From Mesorhizobium sp. B2-7-1 (GTDB lineage: Bacteria; Pseudomonadota; Alphaproteobacteria; Rhizobiales; Rhizobiaceae): a DNA stretch of 64,000 bases. The stretch is from contig NZ_VFUA01000013.1 of NCBI RefSeq assembly GCF_006440735.1, positions 1 through 64,000 of the forward strand. Direction: 5' to 3'. How positions within the stretch are numbered: the first letter of the stretch is position 1; every line of letters begins with the position of its first letter. Below are positions 50,206 to 58,655 of the stretch, in pieces. A program made the translations under genes and the position numbers. The notes under the pieces are model-generated. The model made no database searches. It saw nothing but the letters and a program-made list of their open reading frames with translations, and was not told the DNA's origin.

Positions 50206-51356
50206 CAGGCGGCTCCCAGCACCAGCGCGGTCGCTTCGCTCATCGTCGCGCCATTGCCGGTGACCAACGCGAGCCCGGCCTTGCCGATCTGGCGTTCGCC
50301 CGCCTCGCCGCGCAGCTGGCGCACCGCCTCGACGACATGGGTCATGCCGCCGGCAAGGTCGGGCTGGCCGAAGCCGAGCTGGCCGCCATGCGTGTTGAGC
50401 GGCTTGTCGCCCTTGTGCGAAAGGTCGCGATCGCCGAGCCACGCGCCGAACTGGCCCGGCGCGCAGAGGCCGGCATCCTCGATCGTCGTTGCGACCATGA
50501 TTGTGTAGCAATCGTAGAGCGACAGAAGGTCCATCTCGTCGGCATGGGTGCCGGACTGTTGGAAGGCCCGCGCCATGGCGCTCTTCAGCGGACCGGAAGT
50601 CAGGCTCGGCGCCTGGCTGACGGCGCGATGCGTGACCTTCTCGCCGGCGCCGAGCAGATGGACGGGCGGCCTGCGCAACGACCGCGCGCGTTGGGCCGAG
50701 GTGACGACGACAGCTTCGCCGCCGGCGACCGGCATGACGATTTCGAGCAGATGCAGCGGCGAGGCGATCATTGGCGAGGCCAGCACCGCTTCGACATCGG
50801 CCGGCTTGCTATAAAAGATCGCATCGCGATTGAGCTGGGCGTTGGCGCGCGCCGCGGCGGCGATCATGGCGAAGTCCCGCGCGGTTGAACCGTATGCCGC
50901 CATATGCGCCTGCATCAGCAGCGCATAGGAGATGTTGGCGCCCGAGGCGCCGAAGGGCACGTCGAACTCGCGGATCGGATTGCGGTTGGGCGAGCGGGGC
51001 GCCGCCTCCTCGCGGTTGTTGCCGAGCACGCACAGCACCGCCTCGCACATGCCGGCCTCGATCGCCGCCGCCGCACGCCAGACCATGCCGGCGCCGGATG
51101 CGCCGCCAAGGTCGACGACATTGGCCATGGTCGGTGCGAGACCCAGATATTCGGCGATGGTTGCTGGAACATGCTGCGGCGTCTCGCCGACCTGCGGTCC
51201 GACCAGCAGCCCGTCGATCGCCGCCGGCTCCAGCCCGGCATCGAGCACCGCCAGGCGCGAGACCTCGGCGATCATCTCCAGCGTCGTCACGCCGCTGGTT
51301 AGGCGCCGCGGCTTCAGCTCGCCGATGCCGACGATCGCTCCCTTCGACCGGCTCAT
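50205..51356 (-). CDS. Thiolase-like (SCP-x/Ltp-type) protein lacking the nucleophilic cysteine
   Basis: Thiolase-fold protein of 383 residues. The position that carries the acylated Cys in true thiolases reads VDLGGASGAGM (81-91), so no cysteine is available. The C-terminal His motif NTHGGQLGFGQPD is kept, while the second catalytic Cys loop reads VTGNGATMSE. This pattern, with a DUF35 partner encoded next door, is that of Ltp2-type aldolases, which cleave tertiary beta-hydroxyacyl-CoA by retro-aldol reaction. Condensing or biosynthetic roles cannot be excluded. Overlaps the CoA-ligase gene by four bases. Confidence 0.83.
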   Translation of the reverse strand: MSRSKGAIVGIGELKPRRLTSGVTTLEMIAEVSRLAVLDAGLEPAAIDGLLVGPQVGETPQHVPATIAEYLGLAPTMANVVDLGGASGAGMVWRAAAAIEAGMCEAVLCVLGNNREEAAPRSPNRNPIREFDVPFGASGANISYALLMQAHMAAYGSTARDFAMIAAAARANAQLNRDAIFYSKPADVEAVLASPMIASPLHLLEIVMPVAGGEAVVVTSAQRARSLRRPPVHLLGAGEKVTHRAVSQAPSLTSGPLKSAMARAFQQSGTHADEMDLLSLYDCYTIMVATTIEDAGLCAPGQFGAWLGDRDLSHKGDKPLNTHGGQLGFGQPDLAGGMTHVVEAVRQLRGEAGERQIGKAGLALVTGNGATMSEATALVLGAA

Positions 51357-53299
51357 GCCGCCTTGCTCCGATCGAGCGCGCGATATTCCTCGAGGCAGGC
51401 CGGATTGGCGAGCGAAGCCATGTTCTTGACCGGCTTGCCTTCGAGCGTCGTGCGGGCCGCGCCCTCCACGCGCTTGCCGTTCAGCGTGTAAGGCACGGCC
51501 TGCACCGCATGGATGCGATGCGGCACGTGGCGCGGTGAGGCGTCGTCGCGGATCGCGCGGCGGATTTGCGCGGCAAGCTCGGAGGTCAGCGCATAACCGT
51601 CATTGAGCTTGACGCAGAGCACGATTTCTTCGTCGCCTTCGACCGGCGCCCCAAAGACGAGGCAGTCCTCGATCTCGGCGAAATTTTCGCAGGCTGCGTA
51701 GATTTCCGCCGTGCCGATGCGCACGCCACCGGGCTTCAGTGTCGTATCCGAACGGCCATGGATCACAGCCGAGCCATAGGCGGTCATCTCGGCAACGTCG
51801 CCATGCGTCCAGATCTCGCGGCGGGCGGCGAAATAGGTGGCGTGATAACGCGCGTCGCCGTCCTTGCCCCAGAAGGTCAGCGGCATCGACGGGAACGGCT
51901 CGGTGCAGACGAGATCGCCCTGGCGGCCGATGACCGGCGCGTTGCGCTCGTCCATCACTGCGACCGCGAGGCCAAGCCCTTTCACAGTCAGTTCGCCACG
52001 GCGCACAGGATGGATCGGCGATCCCAGCAGGAAGCAGCCGATGATTTCGGTGCCGCCGGAGATCGAGGCAAAAATCATGTCGCGCTTCACGTGCTCGTAG
52101 ACCCAGTCGAATTGCCCCGGAGAGACCGGTGCGCCGGCCGACAGCAGCGAGCGGAGCGACGACAGATCGTGCGAGCGCCCCGGCGCGTAGCCTTCGGCGG
52201 CGAGCGTGGCCAGGTATTTCGGGCTGGTGCCGAAATGCGTGACGCGGGCGCGTTCGGCCATTGTCCAGAGCGGGCTGGGGTCGAGCCCGTCGGCCGTCTT
52301 CAGGATCGGCGCGCCGTCATAGAGCACAACCGTCGCGCCACAGGCGAGACCAGAGATCAGCCAGTGATACATCATCCACGCGGTGTTGGTGTACCAGCTC
52401 ATGACATCGCCCGGGCGGACGTCGCCATGCAGCAGATGCTCCTTCAGATGCTGGAGCAGCACGCCGCCGCTGCGATGGACGATCGCCTTCGGTGCGCCTG
52501 TCGTGCCGGAGGTGTAGAGTACGTAGGCCGGATGGTCGAAGGGCACACGCTCGAAACTGAGTGGGCCGTCGCCGCCAAAGTCGTCGAGCGAAATACAATG
52601 CGCCGCGCAGTCCGGCTTGGAACCCGGTTCGCCGGTCAGCACCAGCGTCGTCACCGTCGGCATCGCCGCGACGATCTCGGCCAGCCTGTCGGAGATGTCG
52701 TGCTCCTTGCCCGCATAGCGGTAGCGTGGTGCCGCGAAGAGCACCTTGACGCCGATCTGGCCGAGGCGGTCGACGATCGCGGCGGCGCCGAAATCCGGCG
52801 AGCAGGACGACCAGACAGCGCCGACCGACAGCGTCGCCAGCAGCGCCACGAGACCTTCGACACGATTGGAGAGGATGCCGCCGACGCAGTCGCCCTTGCC
52901 GACGCCGGCAGCGCGCAGGCCATGCGCAGCCCTGGCGACGAGCCGGCGCAACTCGCCGAGCGTGATGGTGCGGAAATGACCACTCTCATCAACCTCGATG
53001 AGAGCAACCTTGTCCTCATCACCGCGCATCAGGTTTTCCGCAAGATTTAGCGAGGCTTCCGGAAGGAAGCGGCTCCCGGTCATCGGCGCATTGTCGTCGC
53101 GCAAGAAAGAGATCGCGCCGGGATCACCGATCACCCCGGCGAAATCCAACACTGCCCGCCAGAATGCGCCGGGGTCGCCGATCGACCAGCGATGCAACGT
53201 CTCGTAGTCGCGCGGGTCGAAGCCATTGGCTATCGAAAAGCGCGCAAGATTGGACGATTGGAACGCGGCCGGCGCCGGCGTCCAAAGCACGGATGACAT
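51353..53299 (-). CDS. Acetoacetate--CoA ligase (acetoacetyl-CoA synthetase type)
   Basis: AMP-forming acyl-CoA synthetase of 648 residues. The opening VLWTPAPAAFQSSNLARF and the DPGAFWRAVLDFAGV segment are typical of acetoacetyl-CoA synthetases. The AMP-binding motif is YTSGTTGAPKAIVH, the adenylate loop HGRSDTTLKPGGVRIG, and the C-terminal lysine lies in LNGKRVE. The ATG at 53299 has GGAGG seven bases upstream. First gene of the operon ligase-thiolase-like-DUF35-MaoC-MFS. Acetoacetate is the default substrate and fits the divergent thiolase, but a related short 3-oxo or branched acid is possible. Confidence 0.87.
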   Translation of the reverse strand: MSSVLWTPAPAAFQSSNLARFSIANGFDPRDYETLHRWSIGDPGAFWRAVLDFAGVIGDPGAISFLRDDNAPMTGSRFLPEASLNLAENLMRGDEDKVALIEVDESGHFRTITLGELRRLVARAAHGLRAAGVGKGDCVGGILSNRVEGLVALLATLSVGAVWSSCSPDFGAAAIVDRLGQIGVKVLFAAPRYRYAGKEHDISDRLAEIVAAMPTVTTLVLTGEPGSKPDCAAHCISLDDFGGDGPLSFERVPFDHPAYVLYTSGTTGAPKAIVHRSGGVLLQHLKEHLLHGDVRPGDVMSWYTNTAWMMYHWLISGLACGATVVLYDGAPILKTADGLDPSPLWTMAERARVTHFGTSPKYLATLAAEGYAPGRSHDLSSLRSLLSAGAPVSPGQFDWVYEHVKRDMIFASISGGTEIIGCFLLGSPIHPVRRGELTVKGLGLAVAVMDERNAPVIGRQGDLVCTEPFPSMPLTFWGKDGDARYHATYFAARREIWTHGDVAEMTAYGSAVIHGRSDTTLKPGGVRIGTAEIYAACENFAEIEDCLVFGAPVEGDEEIVLCVKLNDGYALTSELAAQIRRAIRDDASPRHVPHRIHAVQAVPYTLNGKRVEGAARTTLEGKPVKNMASLANPACLEEYRALDRSKAA

Positions 53300-53367
53300 G
53301 GATTTCCTCCCGCAATGCAGGCCGAGCTCGATGCCGCGACCTTGCTTGCCGATGCATTTCATGATTA

Positions 53368-53383
53368 TTGGTTATAACCAGAA
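53368..53383. promoter_or_regulatory. Second GntR (UTRA) operator TTGGTTATAACCAGAA
   Basis: Core TGGTTATAACCA (53369-53380) is a perfect palindrome and, with three flanking bases, identical to the site at 47112-47126. It lies 70 bases before the CoA-ligase start and 55 before the divergent thiolase start, so one bound GntR dimer could silence both promoters. Confidence 0.8.
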
Positions 53384-53435
53384 TGTCAAGCGGCGATCGC
53401 ATCGAAGCGGACCGCGCCGGCGGAGGAGCAGACTG

Positions 53436-54611
53436 ATGGATGCCGTGCATATCGTTGCCGCGAAGCGGACACCCATCGGCAAGCTGAACGGCGCGTTTTC
53501 CGATCTTTCGGCAGCAGAGCTGGGGGCGCAGCTGATCCAGGCGATGCTTGCCGATGCTCTGCTTGCGCCCGATGCCGTCAGCGAGGTGATCATGGGTCAG
53601 GTGCTGACCGGCGGCGCCGGACAGAACCCGGCCAGGCAGGCTGCCCTCAAGGCCGGCCTGCCGATCAGCGTCCCAGCCATGACCGTCAACAAGGTCTGCG
53701 GCGCCGGCCAGAAGTCGATCCATCTCGCCGCCCAGGCTATTCGCTGCGGCGACGCCGATTGCGTGATCGCCGGCGGGCAGGATTCGATGACCTCGGCGCC
53801 GCATTTCATTCACGGCGCCCGCGCCGGCATCCGCATGGGCGACCGGACCGTCAAGGATTCCATGATCACCGACGGGCTGTGGGACGCCTTCCATCAGGTG
53901 CATATGGGCGTGACCGCCGAAGCGCTGGCGCAGCGCTACCAGATCACCCGCGAGGAACAGGACCGTTTCGCGCTGCGCTCGCAGGAGAAGGCCGACGCCG
54001 CCATCCGGGCAGGCAGATTCGACGACGAGATCGTCCCCGTGTCGATCAAGACAAGGCAAGGCGATGTCGTCATCGAGCGTGACGAGCATCCCAATCCCTC
54101 GACCACGATCGAAGGCCTCGGCCGGCTGAGACCGGTCTTCGATGCAGCGGGAACGATCACCGCCGGCAACTCGTCAGGCCTCAACGACGGCGCCGCGGCG
54201 GTGCTGGTGATGTCGGAAGCGCGGGTGAAGCAACTCGGCATGACGCCCCTCGCCCGCATCGCGTCCTATGCTTCCGCCGGTGTCGAACCGATGGATATGG
54301 GGCTCGGTCCCGTCGCTGCTTCACGCCTGGCGCTCGAGAAGGCGGGATGGCAGACCCGCGATCTCGACGTGATGGAGATCAACGAAGCTTTCGCCGCGCA
54401 GGCCATCGCGGTCAACCGCGAGATGGGCTGGAACGAGGACATCATCAACATGAGCGGCGGCGCCATCGCGCTCGGACATCCGCTGGCCGGTTCCGGCTGC
54501 CGCATCGTGGTGACGCTGCTGCACGAGATGATCCGCCGCGACGCGCGAAAAGGATTGGCCTCGCTCTGCATCGGCGGCGGCCAGGGCGTCGCGATCTGCC
54601 TGGAGCGGTGA
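53436..54611 (+). CDS. Acetyl-CoA C-acetyltransferase (thiolase II)
   Basis: Biosynthetic/degradative type thiolase of 391 residues with a full catalytic set: Cys88 (NKVCGAGQKS), His348 (GGAIALGHPLAGSG) and Cys378 (LCIGGGQG), plus NEAFAAQA. It would split acetoacetyl-CoA made by the divergent ligase into two acetyl-CoA. GGAGGAG lies eight bases before the ATG at 53436. Shares the GntR operator at 53368 with the ligase operon. It contrasts with the cysteine-less thiolase-like protein in that operon, so the cell keeps both chemistries. Confidence 0.93.
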   Translation: MDAVHIVAAKRTPIGKLNGAFSDLSAAELGAQLIQAMLADALLAPDAVSEVIMGQVLTGGAGQNPARQAALKAGLPISVPAMTVNKVCGAGQKSIHLAAQAIRCGDADCVIAGGQDSMTSAPHFIHGARAGIRMGDRTVKDSMITDGLWDAFHQVHMGVTAEALAQRYQITREEQDRFALRSQEKADAAIRAGRFDDEIVPVSIKTRQGDVVIERDEHPNPSTTIEGLGRLRPVFDAAGTITAGNSSGLNDGAAAVLVMSEARVKQLGMTPLARIASYASAGVEPMDMGLGPVAASRLALEKAGWQTRDLDVMEINEAFAAQAIAVNREMGWNEDIINMSGGAIALGHPLAGSGCRIVVTLLHEMIRRDARKGLASLCIGGGQGVAICLER

Positions 54612-54614
54612 GCG

Positions 54615-54628
54615 CGGGCGATCGCCCG
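54615..54628. terminator. Palindrome between convergent thiolase and LysR genes
   Basis: CGGGCGATCGCCCG is perfectly self-complementary and lies in the 32-base gap between two convergent stop codons. It is very G+C rich but without a T tract, so it is only a weak candidate for a bidirectional terminator. Confidence 0.35.
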
Positions 54629-54643
54629 GCGACCGGCCGCGCG

Positions 54644-55540
54644 TCAATCGCGCGATAAGGACAGTCCCGCGAGAAGCGGAGCGTACGCGGCCAGCCTGCG
54701 GGATACGAACTCAGTGAAGAGCCGCACGCGCTCCGTCTTGCGCGTCTCCCCCTGTGTGAGAAGCCAGAGCGTTCCGTACATATGCAGGTCGGTGCCCGGC
54801 ACCCTCGCCAGCAGGGGGTCGGCATCGCCGACGAAGCACGGCAGTGTCGTCATCCCGAGCCCTTGCCGTACCGCAGCGATCTGCGCCTCGCCGTCCGTGG
54901 TCCTGAATGGAACCCCCGTGGTGCGAACCTCACCCTCGCCGGCCCAGTCCGGAACTCCATGAATGCTTATGACGATCCAGCGGATGGGATCAGGTGCGCC
55001 CGCACGCCACGCCGCCAGTCGATCGCGGGACATGTAGACACCTCCGAAGATCTCCGGTCCCTTCAGGCCGTGAAGATTGAGCGGCAGGGTTTTGCGGTCG
55101 TAGACGACGCGGATCGCGACGTCGGCCTCCCGGTTGGTCAGGTTCGCCAGCTCGCCGGACGACAAGATTTCCATCTCGATGTCCGGATGCAGACGCGCGA
55201 AATCGGCGAAGTCCGGCATGAGCAGGTGTGTCGCCAAGGGCGGCGCCAGCGTTACCCGCAGGAAACCGCGCACGCTCTGGTCGCGCCCGAAGACGCGCGT
55301 CTCCAGCAGGTGCGACGACGCTTCCATCTGGTGCGCGAGCTCGACGACTTCCTCGCCGGCGGCCGTCAGGCGGTAGCCCGAAGGCAGCTTCTCGAACATG
55401 TGCGCCCCGAGGCGCTCCTCGAGCTGGGCCACGCGTCGCAGCACGGTCGAGTGGTTCACGCCGAGGCGCGCGGCGGCGGCGCGGACCGAGCCTTCGCGCG
55501 CGACGGCAAGAAAATAGCGGACGTCATCCCAGTCGATCAT
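54644..55540 (-). CDS. LysR-family transcriptional regulator
   Basis: LTTR of 298 residues: HTH WDDVRYFLAVAREGSVRAAAARLGVNHSTVLRRVAQLEERLGAHMFEKLPSGYRLTAAG, then a substrate-binding domain with DIEMEILSSGELANLTNREADVAIRVV. It belongs to the group that begins with MIDWDDVRYF, often adjacent to SDR or alcohol-metabolism genes. The ATG at 55540 is used. Divergent from an SDR gene 274 bases away. The gap between them shows no other gene, and I see no convincing operator in it. Confidence 0.9.
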   Translation of the reverse strand: MIDWDDVRYFLAVAREGSVRAAAARLGVNHSTVLRRVAQLEERLGAHMFEKLPSGYRLTAAGEEVVELAHQMEASSHLLETRVFGRDQSVRGFLRVTLAPPLATHLLMPDFADFARLHPDIEMEILSSGELANLTNREADVAIRVVYDRKTLPLNLHGLKGPEIFGGVYMSRDRLAAWRAGAPDPIRWIVISIHGVPDWAGEGEVRTTGVPFRTTDGEAQIAAVRQGLGMTTLPCFVGDADPLLARVPGTDLHMYGTLWLLTQGETRKTERVRLFTEFVSRRLAAYAPLLAGLSLSRD

Positions 55541-55814
55541 GGTGCAATCCGGCACCGCTGGGGTGCGCCTTCCAAAGGCATATCTAACACATCGGACCGA
55601 GGTAAGAGCAATCATCATAGCCCATATCGACCAGCGCGGCCCAATTCCGAACGCCGGACGCCGATCGTCGCGGCTGTGTCAATCGTCCGGCCGGATCGAT
55701 TTCGCACCACCGATGTGCGCGCTTCCGCACTCAACGCCTGACCGCAGTGAACCTACTTCGAGGCTCTCGGGGACTTCCCCGAACGATCAACGACAGAGCC
55801 TAAAAGGAACGGTC

Positions 55815-56549
55815 ATGGGAAAGCTTGAAGGTAAGGTTGCAGTCATCACGGGTGGATCGAGCGGCATGGCGCTGGCGAGCGCCAAGCGGTTTGTCGAAGA
55901 AGGCGCCTATGTCTTCATCACCGGCCGGAGGGAGGAGGCGCTCGACGAGGCCGTCAAGCTAATTGGCCGGAACGTGACCGGCGTGCGCGGCGACGCGGCC
56001 AATCTCGATGACCTCGACCGCCTGTTCGACACGGTCAAGCGGGAAAAGGGCAAGATCGACGTCCTGTACGCCAGCGCCGGCACGGGCGCAGCCGTCCCGC
56101 TGGGCGAGATTACCGAGCAGTATTTCGATGCGACCTTCGGCCTGAATACGCGCGGCACGCTGTTCACGGTGCAAAAGGCGTTGCCGCTGCTCAACGATGG
56201 CGGATCGATCTTCATGACCGGATCGGTGGCTTCGGTGAAGGGTTTTCCTGGTTACAGCGTGTATGCGGCAAGCAAGGCGGCGTTGCACGCATTCGCACGC
56301 GGCTGGCTCAACGAGTTGAAGGGCAGGAATATCCGGGTGAACGTGCTGCACCCCGGGCCGATCGCCACACCGATGCAGGACCAAGTTCTCACCGAGGAGG
56401 CGAAGCGGATGTTCGAATCCCTGATCCCGCGGGGAAAGATGGGGCTTCCTGAGGAAATTGCGGCGGCCGCGGTGTTTCTTGCTTCCGACGATTCCAGCTT
56501 CGTGAACGGGGTGGAACTGTCTGTCGACGGCGGCTTCTCGGCCATCTGA
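55815..56549 (+). CDS. SDR-family oxidoreductase
   Basis: Classical SDR of 244 residues: cofactor motif TGGSSGMALASAKRF (the usual GxGIG is relaxed to SSGMAL), then FITGRREEALDEA with an Arg suggesting NADPH preference, YASAG in place of NNAG, Ser in MTGSVAS, YAASK (YxxxK) and C-terminal SVDGGFSAI. Start at 55815 with AAAGGAAC upstream. Followed after 41 bases by an F420-reductase-like gene on the same strand, probably co-transcribed. Substrate unknown. Confidence 0.88.
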   Translation: MGKLEGKVAVITGGSSGMALASAKRFVEEGAYVFITGRREEALDEAVKLIGRNVTGVRGDAANLDDLDRLFDTVKREKGKIDVLYASAGTGAAVPLGEITEQYFDATFGLNTRGTLFTVQKALPLLNDGGSIFMTGSVASVKGFPGYSVYAASKAALHAFARGWLNELKGRNIRVNVLHPGPIATPMQDQVLTEEAKRMFESLIPRGKMGLPEEIAAAAVFLASDDSSFVNGVELSVDGGFSAI

Positions 56550-56590
56550 AAGATGCGGGATTCAACATCAACACGGATCGGAGAATTATC

Positions 56591-57190
56591 ATGAGCTATG
56601 CGATTGTAGGATTCGGCAAGGTAGGCCAGGCCCTCGCCCACGCCTTTGCCCGTAGGAACATCAACGTGGTCGTTGCGAGCCGCCGGCCTCCCGAGGCGCT
56701 GGCGCCGCAGGCCCGGGCGATTGGACCCACGGTCGTCGCCACGTCGCTGCGGGAAGCACTCGAGGCTGACACAATCCTCTTGGCGGTCCCGTTCGAGCAG
56801 CATCGCGAGGTTGCGAAGGCCTTGCCGAGCTGGAAAGGCAAGACGGTCATCGACGCGATGAACGCGTTGCTTCCCCCTGAGGAGCTGGACGGTCTCCCGT
56901 CCTCCGCCTTCGTCGCGAAGGCGTTCACCGGCGCCAAGTTCGTGAAAGGCTTCAATCACCTGATTGCGGCCACCCTGGCTGCCGATCCGATCGTCGAGGG
57001 TGGGCACCGGGTCGTCTTTCTGTCGAGCGACGACGAGCACGCGATCGCTCCCGTGGCGGATTTGGCCAGACAACTCGGGTTCGCACCCGTCATACTGGGA
57101 AAGCTCGACGAGGGTGGCGCGCTGGTGCACGCACGCGACCGCATTTGGGGCCGGCTCATCTTCCAGGACTTGTTCAAGAAGGAGCAGTAA
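56591..57190 (+). CDS. NADP oxidoreductase, coenzyme F420-dependent-like family
   Basis: Rossmann protein of 199 residues: YAIVGFGKVGQALAHAFARRNINVVVASRRPPE, then ILLAVPFEQHREVAKAL, TVIDAMNALLP and KAFTGAKFVKGFNHL, which match the NADP-oxidoreductase-F420 family found fused or free in many bacteria that lack F420. Second gene after the SDR at 55815. Its stop lies 40 bases before the truncated end of a mocR pseudogene on the other strand, so it borders the decayed region. Reaction unknown. Confidence 0.82.
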   Translation: MSYAIVGFGKVGQALAHAFARRNINVVVASRRPPEALAPQARAIGPTVVATSLREALEADTILLAVPFEQHREVAKALPSWKGKTVIDAMNALLPPEELDGLPSSAFVAKAFTGAKFVKGFNHLIAATLAADPIVEGGHRVVFLSSDDEHAIAPVADLARQLGFAPVILGKLDEGGALVHARDRIWGRLIFQDLFKKEQ

Positions 57191-57231
57191 CCGATCCACG
57201 CTCCCGTCGCTCCCACTCGATCGTTCAAGGA

Positions 57232-58478
57232 GCATATGACGTTCCTTGGCGCCCTCCCGCGCCAGGGCGATGTCGTCCAATCCGTCGGGAAGCAGCAGAT
57301 AGACATAATATCCGTTTCCCGATTCCACGAAGATGCTATGACCCGCTTGGCGGAGTTTGGTTTCAACCCGATCCGACGCGGTTTCGATGTGCTGCCCCAG
57401 CCGCTTCAGATGTCGGTCGTAGTGGCCGTCAACCAGCAGGCGGTGGAGCAACCGCTCCACATGGCCGGAGCTGTTGACAGTGGTGAGCATTTTCAGTTCC
57501 GCCAGCGCGGCAACCCGGTCAAAGCGTGCCGCAATGAAGCCGGATCTCAGACTTGCCGACAGCGTCTTGGAAAAGGTGCCGATCGAAATAACGTTGTTCA
57601 GTTGGTCGAGCGTCGCCAACCGATTGCTCGACGCAATCGGCAGGTCGACAAACGGATCATCTTCGACCACGACCAGACTATGCCTGTCAGCCGCGGTCAA
57701 AATGGCGTGCGCGACCGCGGGCGTGGTCGAACTGCCAGTCGGATTGTGACCGAGCGATTGCGTGAAAAAAGCTTGGGCCGCTCCGATGCAAGCTTCGCCA
57801 CCAAGTCCTCGACGCTGGGACCCTCGGGCGCGCGCGTTACGCCCAGCATCCTGACCTGAGCCAGCGTCAGCTTGGCAAAGAGCGGGTAGTAACCTGGTTC
57901 GTCGACCAGCACGGTATCGCCCGGCGACAGCATGGCGCGGATTACCAGGTCGAGTGCGTGGTTCGCACCGAAGGTCAAAAGAATGTTGTCTTCGCCGGTC
58001 CGGATGTGCTGGTCCGCGAGCCGGCGCGCAAGCTGCTGCCTGAGTGGCAGGAAGCCAAGCGCGGAGCCGTAAGCCTCGGCGTCGGCGGTACGGCCATGGG
58101 CGCCAAGATGGCGGCGGATTTCGGATTGTTCCGTCCATGACGGCGGCGGCCGCCCATCGCCGACGCGGATCTGAAAGCTCTGCTCCAACTGGGCCGCGAG
58201 AAGCGAGGCGGCGTCGACTGCCTCGGCGACGTGTCTGGGTCGCGAGGAGCCGGCCGCTTCCCCGGCGGATGCCACGACAAAAACCCGAACCCGGCTTTTG
58301 CCATGAGAGCGCCCGCCGCCACCAGCCGATCATAAGCCTCGACGATGGTGTTCTTGGAGACGCCGAATTCCTCCGCAGCCTTGCGGATCGACAGGAGGCG
58401 ATGGCCGGAAGGCAGCGTTCCACTGCTGATTTCCGCCTGCAGTCTGCTGACGACGCCATCGACCAAGGTCGCGGGCCG
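57232..58478 (-). pseudogene. MocR-type regulator (GntR HTH + aminotransferase fold), frameshifted and truncated
   Basis: Three reading frames together give one MocR protein. The GntR HTH (LVDGVVSRLQAEISSGTLP...GVSKNTIVEAYDRLVAAGAL) is in the first frame. After a shift at the A5 run 58279-58283 the second frame gives LAAQLEQSF...NILLTFGANHALDLVIRAMLSPGDTVLVDEPGYYPLF. After a shift at the A6 run 57765-57770 the third frame gives FTQSLGHNPTGSSTTPAVAHAIL and the PLP-lysine segment IGTFSKTLSASLRSGFIA. Each shift is explained by one T lost from a poly-T run of the coding strand. The N-terminus before the HTH and about 70 C-terminal residues are also missing. It points away from the mvaA/mvaB remnants, which it probably once controlled. 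Confidence 0.85.
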
Positions 58479-58655
58479 CGCAATCTCTCTCCCGCCGAGC
58501 GACTGGACCGGGTGGTGCAGGCGGCATCGCTCAGCAACGACGAGCGGCAGGTTTTCGGGCGCGGCGGTCTTCCGCTCACGCTGGCCAACGGCATGATCGA
58601 GAACGTCATCGGCACGTTCGAACTGCCGATCGGCATAGCAACGAATTTCACCGTG
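58476..58655 (+). pseudogene. mvaA: Class II HMG-CoA reductase, N-terminal fragment
   Basis: About 60 codons (RNLSPAERLDRVVQAASL through NGMIENVIGTFELPIGIATNF) match residues 10-70 of class II HMG-CoA reductase of the Pseudomonas mevalonii type, which oxidises mevalonate to HMG-CoA with NAD. The start codon and first residues are missing where the fragment abuts the mocR remnant, and homology stops abruptly at 58655, where an HMG-CoA lyase fragment begins in another frame. Not functional. It implies the ancestor could degrade mevalonate. Confidence 0.8.

Noticed and set aside
56252..58651. A 799-codon minus-strand reading through the SDR, F420-like and mocR regions
   Set aside because: Only the 57240-57770 part matches MocR. 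The rest is antisense to two intact genes, so the frame is accidental.
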